From Bdellovibrio reynosensis (GTDB lineage Bacteria; Bdellovibrionota; Bdellovibrionia; Bdellovibrionales; Bdellovibrionaceae): DNA of 64,000 bases. Where the stretch lies: positions 2,542,001 to 2,606,000 of the forward strand of contig NZ_CP093442.1 of the NCBI RefSeq assembly GCF_022814725.1. The letters run 5' to 3'. A program made the translations under genes and the position numbers. The notes under the pieces were generated by a model, which had not been told where the DNA came from, searched no databases, and was given only the letters and a program-made list of their open reading frames with translations. Positions 17,774 through 25,972 of this stretch are shown one piece after another (the first letter of the stretch is position 1; every line of letters begins with the position of its first letter).

Positions 17774-19305
17774 AAATTATATGTCGCACTGAGCCTCGTC
17801 ATTTCAACACGAATATCCTTTTTATGAATCACTGTATATGGGGATACGCTATGAGGATACATGGCAACCTTTTTAAGGAAGCTGAAGTGTAATTCATTTA
17901 CTAATGCTAGCGACCTTTCGGGCGACTTTTCTTTTATGAAAGCGTCCAACCACATCTTCCCCTCATGGGCTGATAGTCCAAAATTTAGTTGCGAAAAATT
18001 ATAACTGAGAAGGGAGTAATCAGTGTCAAAGGCTACATCCGTGACGCCACTAAAAACATCGCCAGGCCGGTCCTCTGGCGCATAAGATAAATACCCTTTG
18101 TCGAGTAAATATGGTTCAAAATATGAGTTGATATCAAAAAAATTGCCCCAGTTTTTTATTAAACTTTTGCTTGCTAGAAATTCCATTTTTCGCTTGGGAT
18201 GAAACTTTTGTCCGTAATCAGCAGCATCCAAACGCATTTTTTCAATTTGTTCAAGTTGGTCGGTTGTTAATGATCCAGCTGAGGCAAACTGAAAAAACTG
18301 CATGGTGTTTTGGCTGCCGTAGTTAACGATATTTTGCTTTCTTCTGTTCTCGACAAATTTAAAAGCAGCGTAAGCTCTCTCTTCCGGAGTAAAGTCGTGC
18401 ATTGCTTTCAGATTAAAGAAGATTGTACTTACTTTGATTGGCTCTGTTGCAAAAATTGTGAAGTCGTTATGATCCTCAAAAAGGTTATTTAGCATTTTTG
18501 GCATGTAACTAAAATCTGGGCCAATTATATCGATCTTGTCTTCTCGTACCAAATCGACAATTGAATTATAATCGTACGGAACCATTTGAATAAGCTGGGG
18601 CATGTCTTCAGAGTAGAGCTGGGAAGTCATATTCGCTCGCAGCACTATTTTTCCATCAGATGAATCTTTATCTACGTAATAAGCACCAGAAGTATTTCTG
18701 AAATCAGTTATTTCTAATGATAGGGGATCGACAGAATTTTCAGGTATAATTCGATGGTCAGGCGAAGATAGAAGTGGAATCAAAATTTTTCCGAGATATT
18801 CTTCAACTGGAGTAATTATCAAAGTATCTTCAATGATTTTTAACCCAGGGCACTCGTCTGAAATCTTTTTACCATCCCAGTTAGGGCAAAGGATTCTCGC
18901 CGTGTCGCCATGTGTATTGTTTTTATCTAATATAAGGCGTTTCAACGAAAATAGAGCATCTGCCGCCCCTACGGGTTTACCGTCGACCGATCTAAATCCT
19001 CTTTTAAATTCGATGTGAAGACTTCCGTTGCGCCAATAAAATTTGCTAGCCAATCCCGGAACATAATTTCCATCATTATCTACGTCAATAATTGGACTAT
19101 ACAGGTTCATTAATAGTAACGCGTCTGAGGCACTGTGGATTCTTCTAGTGTCAAGAGATCTGGCTGATGATTTATGCGCTGTTGCTGCCCTTAGAATACG
19201 GTTGCTAATTTTGGTGCTTGTCATCTTTATACCCAAAGACAAAAAAATGCCTGCAGTTAGCAGGCACGTAAGAATAATAATTTTGCGAATCGTAAATGGA
19301 TTCAT
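17752..19305 (-). CDS. Membrane-anchored solute-binding protein, family 5 (peptide-binding type)
   Basis: 517 residues. An N-terminal hydrophobic segment ('IIILTCLLTAGIFLSLGI') acts as an uncleaved anchor or signal. The body resembles extracellular SBP family 5 (OppA/DppA/SgrR): 'YSPIIDVDNDGNYVPGLAS', 'FKRGFRSVDGKPVGAADALFSLKRL' and 'IIDFRNTSGAY'-like 'EITDFRNTSGAYYV'. Such domains bind peptides or similar ligands. No ABC permease or ATPase gene adjoins it, so it may sense or capture rather than feed a local importer. ATGA overlap with the small exported protein gene upstream and 22-base overlap with the YcaO gene downstream. Confidence 0.82.
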   Translation of the reverse strand: MNPFTIRKIIILTCLLTAGIFLSLGIKMTSTKISNRILRAATAHKSSARSLDTRRIHSASDALLLMNLYSPIIDVDNDGNYVPGLASKFYWRNGSLHIEFKRGFRSVDGKPVGAADALFSLKRLILDKNNTHGDTARILCPNWDGKKISDECPGLKIIEDTLIITPVEEYLGKILIPLLSSPDHRIIPENSVDPLSLEITDFRNTSGAYYVDKDSSDGKIVLRANMTSQLYSEDMPQLIQMVPYDYNSIVDLVREDKIDIIGPDFSYMPKMLNNLFEDHNDFTIFATEPIKVSTIFFNLKAMHDFTPEERAYAAFKFVENRRKQNIVNYGSQNTMQFFQFASAGSLTTDQLEQIEKMRLDAADYGQKFHPKRKMEFLASKSLIKNWGNFFDINSYFEPYLLDKGYLSYAPEDRPGDVFSGVTDVAFDTDYSLLSYNFSQLNFGLSAHEGKMWLDAFIKEKSPERSLALVNELHFSFLKKVAMYPHSVSPYTVIHKKDIRVEMTRLSATYNLWQVKMN

Positions 19306-19640
19306 TTCGTCCTAACATCAGTTTCATTACCAGTACAAATTACGCTTTTTGTGGCGTCTAATTGTTCAACTCTTTTCTTATTCAAAAGATCGGTAATGTC
19401 CGTATTTAGGATATAATGACCAGTCGCCGGATCATAGGTTAATTTTCCACCAATGATAAGTTTTTTGAGGACTTCGGCGTCCTGTGAGTGATTGTCTAAA
19501 GTGTTAAGTATTTGGACAATCTCAAATTTTGCCATCCTTTGATCAACTTGAACTATTGCTTGATCTGCTTGGGTAACAGCAGGGGAGCCTAAAGATATCA
19601 AAGAAAGTAAGGAGATAAGTTCGATTCTAGTTAGTTTCAT
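19302..19640 (-). CDS. Small exported protein, first complete gene of the YcaO operon
   Basis: 112 residues with an N-terminal hydrophobic segment ending about SPAVTQADQA, a probable signal peptide. The remainder is helical then beta-like ('GGKLTYDPATGHYILNTDITDLL') and carries one Cys (C102) in a Ser/Thr-containing C-terminal tail 'TKSVICTGNETDVRTK'. The ATG follows AAGGA with a good spacer. The stop overlaps the SBP start as ATGA. It could be a substrate of the YcaO enzyme (small, single Cys near the end) or a periplasmic partner of the SBP and kinase. No family recognised. Confidence 0.62.
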   Translation of the reverse strand: MKLTRIELISLLSLISLGSPAVTQADQAIVQVDQRMAKFEIVQILNTLDNHSQDAEVLKKLIIGGKLTYDPATGHYILNTDITDLLNKKRVEQLDATKSVICTGNETDVRTK

Positions 19641-19720
19641 ATAAAGTTCCTTTCAACATACTCTTCTCTAGCAAGTTTAAGGCCATAAACAATAGTGTCT
19701 TTATGATACTTACCTTGCAC
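19637..19720 (-). pseudogene. Short reading frame, possible remnant of a LivJ-type binding protein
   Basis: The minus-strand frame open from about 19768 reads 'VRILLGSNDSYEDVQG' then 'TIVYGLKLAREEYVERNFI' and stops with TGA overlapping the ATG of the small exported protein (ATGA). This resembles the N-terminal strand and helix of type-1 periplasmic binding proteins of the LivJ kind (I-x-I-G..GL-x-LA-x-EE). The only start in frame is a GTG at 19720 with GAGGA too close to it, so it may be a decayed gene fragment or a tiny leader. Low certainty. The rest of the 279-base gap up to mfd is AT-rich, with no clear promoter. Confidence 0.3.
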
Positions 19721-19919
19721 ATCCTCATAAGAATCATTGCTGCCAAGTAATATGCGAACACTATGTTTTTAGCGTTATATCGAGCTTAAAAGATTGGGTG
19801 TTATGCCTTTAAAGAAAGGTTATTTGAAGCGCAAGGAGCTCATATTTAATCAAAATATCCAAAATTATTTCTCAAGGAATAAAGTAGAATTAAAAATGTA
19901 TTAAAAGATCCAAGAGATA

Positions 19920-22900
19920 TTAAATAAGTTTCAAAAGTTGCTCAAGCTCATCGTGAACTGCTGACCAAGAAATACTCGGCAGCTTAATATTCAATCGATT
20001 ATCCGGCGTCAGAGAGTACTTCTTGCTTTCCCTTACCGCCAATTGAATTACAGTTTCCGGTTTTAACTTCGTTTTTTCTGTGAAGATCAAAGAAACTGAT
20101 TTTACACCAGCGCTGATGTCGCGCACGCCTAGTTCTTTACACTGGCGACGAATCAACATTAGCCCCATCAAGTTTATTGTTGGTTCTGGGATTTGGCCAA
20201 ACTGATCGCGTAGTTCCTCTTCGATGCGATCTAGGTCCTCGTGGGAAGTAATGTCAGCCAATGCTTTGTAGTAACTTAAACGAATTCTGATATCTGCGAT
20301 GTAGTTGTCTGGGATCATCGCTGGAATTCGCAAGTTGATTTCTGGATCTAGTTCCATGTCTTCGATGCTTTCGCCTTTTGCTTCTGCCAAAGCTTCGTTT
20401 AAAAGATCCATGTACAATTCATAGCCTACGGAATTTACGTGGCCAGATTGTTCTTCGCCTAAGATGTTTCCGGTTCCGCGCAATTCTAAATCGTATTGGG
20501 CGATTTTGATTCCGCTTCCTAAAGCAGTGTTTTCTTGGATGATCTTTAAGCGTTCTTGCTGTTCTTTATCTAGCTTGCGATTTCTTGGCATCATCAAGTA
20601 GCAATAAGCGCGGGTTTTACTTCGCCCTACGCGGCCACGTAATTGATACAATTGCGATAAACCAAACATGTGCGCTGAATCGATGAACATCGTATTCGCG
20701 CGCGGCACATCCATGCCGGACTCAACAATCGCCGTACAAATTAAGACATCAATTTCGTGATGGAAGAACGCAAGCATCGCTTTTTCTAATTCATGTTCTT
20801 CCATCTGCCCGTGGGCTACGCGAATGCGGGCCTCGGGAACAATGGCCCGAATCTCATCAGCCAGTCCGTAAATAGATTCAATGCGATTGTGAATAAAGTA
20901 AACCTGACCACCACGCGAAATTTCAGCCGTCACGGCCTTGCGAATTGTTTCTTCGTCAAACTTAGTGACAAACGTACGGGTAGGAAGCCGATCGACAGGA
21001 GCCGTATTAATTAAGCTTAAATCTCGAATACCAACCAGAGCCATATTCAAAGTTCTAGGAATCGGGGTGGCAGACAAAGTCAAAGTATCAACACTGGTTT
21101 TGATCTTCTTAATTTTTTCCTTATGGGTAACGCCGAACTTTTGTTCTTCGTCGATAATCAATAAGCCAAGATCTTTATATTGAATCGCAGAGCCCAATAA
21201 CTTGTGGGTACCAACAATGATATCCACCTTACCATCTTTTAGATCTTGAATAGTCTTTTTAGTTTCAGCCGTAGAAACAAAACGATTCAACACGCGAATG
21301 TCCACCGGCCATCCTTCAAAACGCTTCTTAATGGTTTCAAAGTGCTGGAAAGTTAAAACAGTCGTCGGAGCCAACAAAGCCACTTGCTTGCGCGCTTGAA
21401 CCGCAAAAAACGCCGCGCGCATCGCCACTTCCGTTTTACCAAAACCTACATCACCACAAATCAAACGATCCATTGGTTTAGTCGACAACAAATCTCGGTG
21501 AATATCCGTGATCGCGCGGTTTTGATCGTCGGTCTCTTCATAAGGAAAAGAATTTTCAAAGGTAGTGATCTCGCCCTCGTTCAAACTAAACGGAGGACGG
21601 TGCATTTCCGCGCGTTTCGCATACAAGCTTAATAAGTCAGAAGCAATATCACGAACATGGGCTTTAACTTTTGATTTAGTCTTTTCCCACCCCGTACCAC
21701 CAAGCTTATCTAATATAGAAGTCGGCGAAGCCCCAGAAAACTTCTGCAACTGGCCGACGCGATAAACAGGCAAATACAGCTTATCTTTATCTTTGTAGCC
21801 AATCTGAATGTATTCAGATTCGACTCCGCCGATGTTCATGATCTTTAAGCCTTCGTATTGACCCACGCCGTGTTTAACGTGAACAACTAAATCACCAGGC
21901 TTTAAGTCACCGAATGCCAGGCGCTTGGCCTGCTTTTGAAAATCCTGAGCGCCCGAAGTGTCCCGGGCCCGTTGTTTTTTTCCGTAAAAATCTTCATCGC
22001 GCAAAAAGACGATGCGTTCTTCCTCCAAACGCAAAGCTTCAATCAAGTATCTAGGAATAATATGTACTAAATGGGGATCGGCTTCTTGTTCAGCAAGCCA
22101 AGAATCCCACCGGTATTCATCCTCAGCAGCGCGGGCCGCCTTTAAATCCAACTTATCAAAAACAAGCTTCAACCGTTCAATGTGCGATTGGTTTTTTGTG
22201 CCAATAAAGATGCGGTACCCTTCGCCACGCCAACGATGCAGTTTGTTTGCCGCTGCTTGCAACCACTGTTCAGATCCAACGGCGTTAGCCAAAGCCAAGT
22301 TTGTAAAATCTTGAGTCAAAGCAGTACGATACTCAACCCTGGCGTCTTCGGTGTTTTCATCTTCAAAGTATTCTAATGAAGAAAAATAGATCTCTCGCGA
22401 CCCTGAAGGAAACACTATTTTATCAAAAGGAGTATATAACAAACTAAGCTCAGGCCTAATCACATGGGAAAGGCTTGAAGCATAATCAGCTTTCAGTTCG
22501 GCAGACACTTCATCGGCCCAGCGAGAGATTTCAACGGGATCTAAAAACCAAATATGTAAACCAGAACCAAAATGTTCTACCGGGGAACAAAGGTCGCCGT
22601 AAAAATACGGAAGCAAGAACTCAATTCCAGGAAATGAGTTCTTTAAAACTAAAGAACGAAGCATCTCTTCAGAATCTGATTTATCAACCGGGCGATCACC
22701 TAGAGTTTCACGCACTCGTTGCAACAGGCGCTCGTGGGTTTCATCGCGAAATAAAACTTCGCGCGCCGGGGTTAAACAGAAATTATTCACTTCATCAGAA
22801 CTGCGCTGATCAGAAACATTGAAATGTCTTATCGATTCGATTTGATCGCCGAACAAATCCAAACGCACTGGCGAGTCTTCACAAGGCGGGAAGATATCAA

Positions 22901-23441
22901 CGATACCTCCTCGCAAAGCATACTGTCCTTTATCTTCAACCATCGGCGCTGAAGTATAACCGAGCGAATTTAAATACTCCGCGATGTCTTCAGGAAGTTC
23001 GTCACCAGATTTTAGAATACGCGAATAATCCTTCAGGATTTTCACCGGCATTGTTTTTTGCATCAGCGCGTCAGAATAGGAAATGAAGATTTCACCAGGC
23101 TTTGCGTTTTGCGCTTTTGCTAGAAAACGAATTCGGTCTGAAGTAACTCTCGAGTTTGGATAAAGACCCGAATAAGGCGAAACATCAAACGACGGCAGAA
23201 TATAGCTCTGACGAGTTGGGTCAAAGAACTCTAGAAGCTGCTGAAGTTTTGTCGCTTCTTGCAGACTTCCAACCACAACTAAGTGCGGCAAGCCGTTGAT
23301 TTTTTTAGAGTATGTTTGCGACAAAAAGAAAGCAAGCGCAAGCGGGGAGGCAGCCCCGGTTACTTGAATTTTTCCTCGCGATGTTTCAAAGGCTCTTTCA
23401 AGAATTGTTTCAAGCCTTGTGTGCGTAAGTTCGGCTTTCAT
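19920..23441 (-). CDS. mfd: Transcription-repair coupling factor Mfd
   Basis: About 1173 residues from ATG at 23441; an in-frame GTG at 23510 would add 23 residues but has no ribosome site and precedes a Lys/Arg-rich stretch atypical of the family. Mfd removes stalled RNA polymerase at lesions and recruits UvrA. Visible domains: UvrB-like N-terminal region ('YALRGGIVDIFPP'), RNA polymerase-interacting domain ('PGDLVVHVKHGVGQYEGL'), RecG-like helicase with Walker A 'GDVGFGKTEVAMRAAF', DEEQ box 'IIDEEQKFGV', 'TLSATPIPRTL', and motif VI 'QLRGRVGRS', then the TRCF C-terminal domain. It is divergent from nuoA. Confidence 0.97.
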   Translation of the reverse strand: MKAELTHTRLETILERAFETSRGKIQVTGAASPLALAFFLSQTYSKKINGLPHLVVVGSLQEATKLQQLLEFFDPTRQSYILPSFDVSPYSGLYPNSRVTSDRIRFLAKAQNAKPGEIFISYSDALMQKTMPVKILKDYSRILKSGDELPEDIAEYLNSLGYTSAPMVEDKGQYALRGGIVDIFPPCEDSPVRLDLFGDQIESIRHFNVSDQRSSDEVNNFCLTPAREVLFRDETHERLLQRVRETLGDRPVDKSDSEEMLRSLVLKNSFPGIEFLLPYFYGDLCSPVEHFGSGLHIWFLDPVEISRWADEVSAELKADYASSLSHVIRPELSLLYTPFDKIVFPSGSREIYFSSLEYFEDENTEDARVEYRTALTQDFTNLALANAVGSEQWLQAAANKLHRWRGEGYRIFIGTKNQSHIERLKLVFDKLDLKAARAAEDEYRWDSWLAEQEADPHLVHIIPRYLIEALRLEEERIVFLRDEDFYGKKQRARDTSGAQDFQKQAKRLAFGDLKPGDLVVHVKHGVGQYEGLKIMNIGGVESEYIQIGYKDKDKLYLPVYRVGQLQKFSGASPTSILDKLGGTGWEKTKSKVKAHVRDIASDLLSLYAKRAEMHRPPFSLNEGEITTFENSFPYEETDDQNRAITDIHRDLLSTKPMDRLICGDVGFGKTEVAMRAAFFAVQARKQVALLAPTTVLTFQHFETIKKRFEGWPVDIRVLNRFVSTAETKKTIQDLKDGKVDIIVGTHKLLGSAIQYKDLGLLIIDEEQKFGVTHKEKIKKIKTSVDTLTLSATPIPRTLNMALVGIRDLSLINTAPVDRLPTRTFVTKFDEETIRKAVTAEISRGGQVYFIHNRIESIYGLADEIRAIVPEARIRVAHGQMEEHELEKAMLAFFHHEIDVLICTAIVESGMDVPRANTMFIDSAHMFGLSQLYQLRGRVGRSKTRAYCYLMMPRNRKLDKEQQERLKIIQENTALGSGIKIAQYDLELRGTGNILGEEQSGHVNSVGYELYMDLLNEALAEAKGESIEDMELDPEINLRIPAMIPDNYIADIRIRLSYYKALADITSHEDLDRIEEELRDQFGQIPEPTINLMGLMLIRRQCKELGVRDISAGVKSVSLIFTEKTKLKPETVIQLAVRESKKYSLTPDNRLNIKLPSISWSAVHDELEQLLKLI

Positions 23442-23569
23442 CGGTTCACGTATCCTGCCACGCTTATCGCCTTGTATCCATTCATATTTCTTGGTTTTAA
23501 CCGTCGACACATATATAACTAACTCTGCTTAAATGAAATCCAAATAATAATCCAACTTTGGAGGGTTCA

Positions 23570-23938
23570 GTGCCACTCGGTGGAGTCATATTCATCGTCA
23601 TCTTCATCGCGCTTTTCGGAGCGTTCTTGCTATGGGTTGCAACCAAAACAGGCGGCAAACCTATTTATCACCCGATTAAGTACGAACCGTATGAGTGCGG
23701 TATTCCGGCGCTTGATAAGAAAGACACAAAGGTATCAGTAAAGTACTACCTTACTGCGATCCTTTTCATCTTGTTCGATATCGAGATCATCTTCATGTAT
23801 CCGTGGTCAGTTTCTTTCCGCGAATTCATCGCTGCTGGTAACGGTGGTTTGGTGTTCTTTGCGATGGTTGAATTCATTGCGATCTTTGTATTCGGTTTGT
23901 TCTGGTTAGTTAAAGCAAGAGCCTTGGAGTGGGACTAG
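23570..23938 (+). CDS. nuoA: NADH-quinone oxidoreductase subunit A
   Basis: 122 residues, three membrane helices, with the family motifs 'KYEPYECG' and 'YYLTAILFILFDIEIIFMYPW'. The start is a GTG at 23570: a TTG at 23558 is in frame, but its bases belong to the Shine-Dalgarno sequence GGAGGG (23560-23565), which sits 4 to 5 bases before the GTG. First gene of a run of complex I membrane subunits. The peripheral-arm genes nuoB, C, D, E, F, G and I are not here. Confidence 0.94.
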   Translation: MPLGGVIFIVIFIALFGAFLLWVATKTGGKPIYHPIKYEPYECGIPALDKKDTKVSVKYYLTAILFILFDIEIIFMYPWSVSFREFIAAGNGGLVFFAMVEFIAIFVFGLFWLVKARALEWD

Positions 23939-23941
23939 AAA

Positions 23942-25102
23942 ATGGGAATGGGTAAAGATATTTTCGAAATTACCGTCAATGGTTTAAAACTTATCGTCAT
24001 CTTCTTGATGATGGTTCAAGCAGTTCCATTGCTTGTATGGGTAGAGCGTCGTGGTTCTGCCTTCATCCAAAACCGCCTTGGTCCAAATCGTGTTGGTCCT
24101 TTGGGTTTAATGCAGCTTCTTGCTGATGCCGTGAAGTTCTTAACAAAAGAAAACTTCGTTCCAGATACAGCAAAACCACTTCTGTACTATGCAGCTCCAG
24201 TGTTTGCGTTGATTCCGGGCGCGGTGGCATTTGCCGCGATTCCAATGGCGACACCAATTTTGGTGGATTCATTTGAAATGTTTGGCCAAACATGGGGTCC
24301 TTACACTTTCTTAGTGCAAGGTTACGACATGGGCGTTGGCATCGTATTCATCCTAGGTGTTTCGTCGCTTGCGGCGTACACACTTTTGATGGCGGGTTGG
24401 GGATCAGGCAATAAGTACTCTTTGATGGGTGCTTTGCGTGCTTCTGCTCAAACAATTTCTTACGAACTTGCTTTGGGTCTTTCAATCGTTGGCGTGATCA
24501 TGCTTTATGGAACTTTCAATCTGACTGAAATGACTTTGGCTCAACAAGGTCCATTGCAGTTCGTGTTCATGGGTCACACAGTGACGGGACCAGACTGGTT
24601 GCCAAACTGGGGTATCTTCTATCAACCTCTGGCAGCTCTTTTGTTCTTCACAACAACTTTTGCTGAATCAAACCGTTTGCCATTCGACTTGGCAGAGGGT
24701 GAATCAGAACTAGTTGCGGGTTTCCACACCGAGTACGGCGGTTTCAAATTCAACATGTTCTTCATCGGTGAGTACGGTCACATGATGATCGCTTCTGGTT
24801 TGATGGCTTTATTTTTCTTTGGTGGATTCAGCATTCCAGGTGTGACAGTTGCGGAAGTTCAGCAATGGGCTTCATCTGTAGCGCCAACAGCAGGTAAAGC
24901 AAGTGCGCTAACAGCACTTCTTCACTTCTTATCATTCTTCGTGAAATTTGCTTTCTTCCTTTGGGTTTTCATCTGGGTTCGTTGGACGCTTCCACGCTTC
25001 CGTTATGACCAGTTGATGGACTTCGGCTGGAAAAACCTACTTCCGTGGGCTTTGGCAAATACGATTATCACAGCTTTGATCATCTTCATCGCTGCGAGCT
25101 AG
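23942..25102 (+). CDS. nuoH: NADH-quinone oxidoreductase subunit H
   Basis: 386 residues with about eight membrane helices. Conserved quinone-site loop features: 'ERRGSAFIQNRLGPNRVGPLGLMQLLADAVKFLTKE', 'FAESNRLPFDLAEGESELVAGFHTEYGG' and 'FLWVFIWVRWTLPRFRYDQLM'. Joins the membrane arm to the peripheral arm at the quinone pocket. Begins ATGGGAATG 3 bases after nuoA, so either of two ATGs (23942 or 23948) could be used. Somewhat longer than the E. coli protein (325), partly through an insert around residues 195-215. Confidence 0.96.
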   Translation: MGMGKDIFEITVNGLKLIVIFLMMVQAVPLLVWVERRGSAFIQNRLGPNRVGPLGLMQLLADAVKFLTKENFVPDTAKPLLYYAAPVFALIPGAVAFAAIPMATPILVDSFEMFGQTWGPYTFLVQGYDMGVGIVFILGVSSLAAYTLLMAGWGSGNKYSLMGALRASAQTISYELALGLSIVGVIMLYGTFNLTEMTLAQQGPLQFVFMGHTVTGPDWLPNWGIFYQPLAALLFFTTTFAESNRLPFDLAEGESELVAGFHTEYGGFKFNMFFIGEYGHMMIASGLMALFFFGGFSIPGVTVAEVQQWASSVAPTAGKASALTALLHFLSFFVKFAFFLWVFIWVRWTLPRFRYDQLMDFGWKNLLPWALANTIITALIIFIAAS

Positions 25103-25111
25103 GAGTTTAAC

Positions 25112-25648
25112 GTGTCAGCAGATGCTTTCTTATTTTGGTTCTTGGCGATTGTCACATTGGTTAGCGGTCTTAGTGTGGTTCTTTTATCGAACCCGATTTA
25201 TTCAGCTTTATCACTTGCGATGACAATGGTTGGTATTTCAGCTTTGTTCGTAACCTTAAATGCTTACTTTATCGCCGGTGTTCAGCTAATCGTTTACGCC
25301 GGAGCCGTGATGGTTCTATTCGTAATGGTGATCATGCTTTTCGACTTAAAAACAGATCTTCAAGCTTTCACCCGCGGCAAATTCACTGGAGCAGTTAAGA
25401 TTGCTTCTGTTGGATTGTTAGCTGGTTTGGTTGTGGGTGCGATTGCGATGTCTGTAGGTCTTCTAACTGAAAAAACCACAGACAATATCGTAACTACAGG
25501 CGCAGGCATGGAGTCTACAAAGGCTCTAGGTATGGCGTTGTTCAATAAATATATCTTTGGATTTGAAGCTTTAGGGATCTTGTTACTGGTTATCGCAGTA
25601 GGTGCCGTGGCTTTGGCGCGCAGTAAAGGTGGAACACATGAACACTGA
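25112..25648 (+). CDS. nuoJ: NADH-quinone oxidoreductase subunit J
   Basis: 178 residues, five membrane helices. The NuoJ signature is visible as '[51 protein letters not shown]'-like helices 2 and 3, here described in parts: '[18 protein letters not shown]' and '[11 protein letters not shown]'. Start is GTG at 25112 after AGGAG at the end of nuoH. Its 3' end overlaps nuoK by 11 bases. Confidence 0.94.
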   Translation: MSADAFLFWFLAIVTLVSGLSVVLLSNPIYSALSLAMTMVGISALFVTLNAYFIAGVQLIVYAGAVMVLFVMVIMLFDLKTDLQAFTRGKFTGAVKIASVGLLAGLVVGAIAMSVGLLTEKTTDNIVTTGAGMESTKALGMALFNKYIFGFEALGILLLVIAVGAVALARSKGGTHEH

Positions 25649-25961
25649 TTTTATTAACAACATCGGCCTGACACACTATCTGGTTCTTGCCGCCTTATTG
25701 TTCGTAATGGGTATGGCTGGGGTTCTTCTTCGCCGTAACGTGATCGTTCTTTTGATGTCGGTTGAATTGATGTTGAACTCTGTAAACTTAACGTTTGTAG
25801 CCTTCAGTAAATACTTGGGTCTGATTGATGGGCACATCATGGTGTTCTTCGTAATGACTATCGCCGCTGCAGAGGCGGCGGTGGGCTTGGCCCTAGCCGT
25901 ATCAATCTTTAAACGTTTTAACGAAGTGAACATTCGCTTCTTTGAACACTTAAAAGGATAG
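25638..25961 (+). CDS. nuoK: NADH-quinone oxidoreductase subunit K
   Basis: 107 residues, three membrane helices. '[18 protein letters not shown]' carries the conserved membrane Glu of the proton path, and '[19 protein letters not shown]' the second. ATG at 25638 was chosen over an in-frame codon at 25602, since AAAGGTGG lies just upstream and the family begins at this point. Overlaps the last 11 bases of nuoJ. Confidence 0.95.
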   Translation: MNTDFINNIGLTHYLVLAALLFVMGMAGVLLRRNVIVLLMSVELMLNSVNLTFVAFSKYLGLIDGHIMVFFVMTIAAAEAAVGLALAVSIFKRFNEVNIRFFEHLKG

Positions 25962-25972
25962 GGGAGTCAGCC

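Noticed and set aside
23558-23569. TTG start for nuoA
   Set aside because: Its bases form the Shine-Dalgarno sequence for the GTG at 23570.
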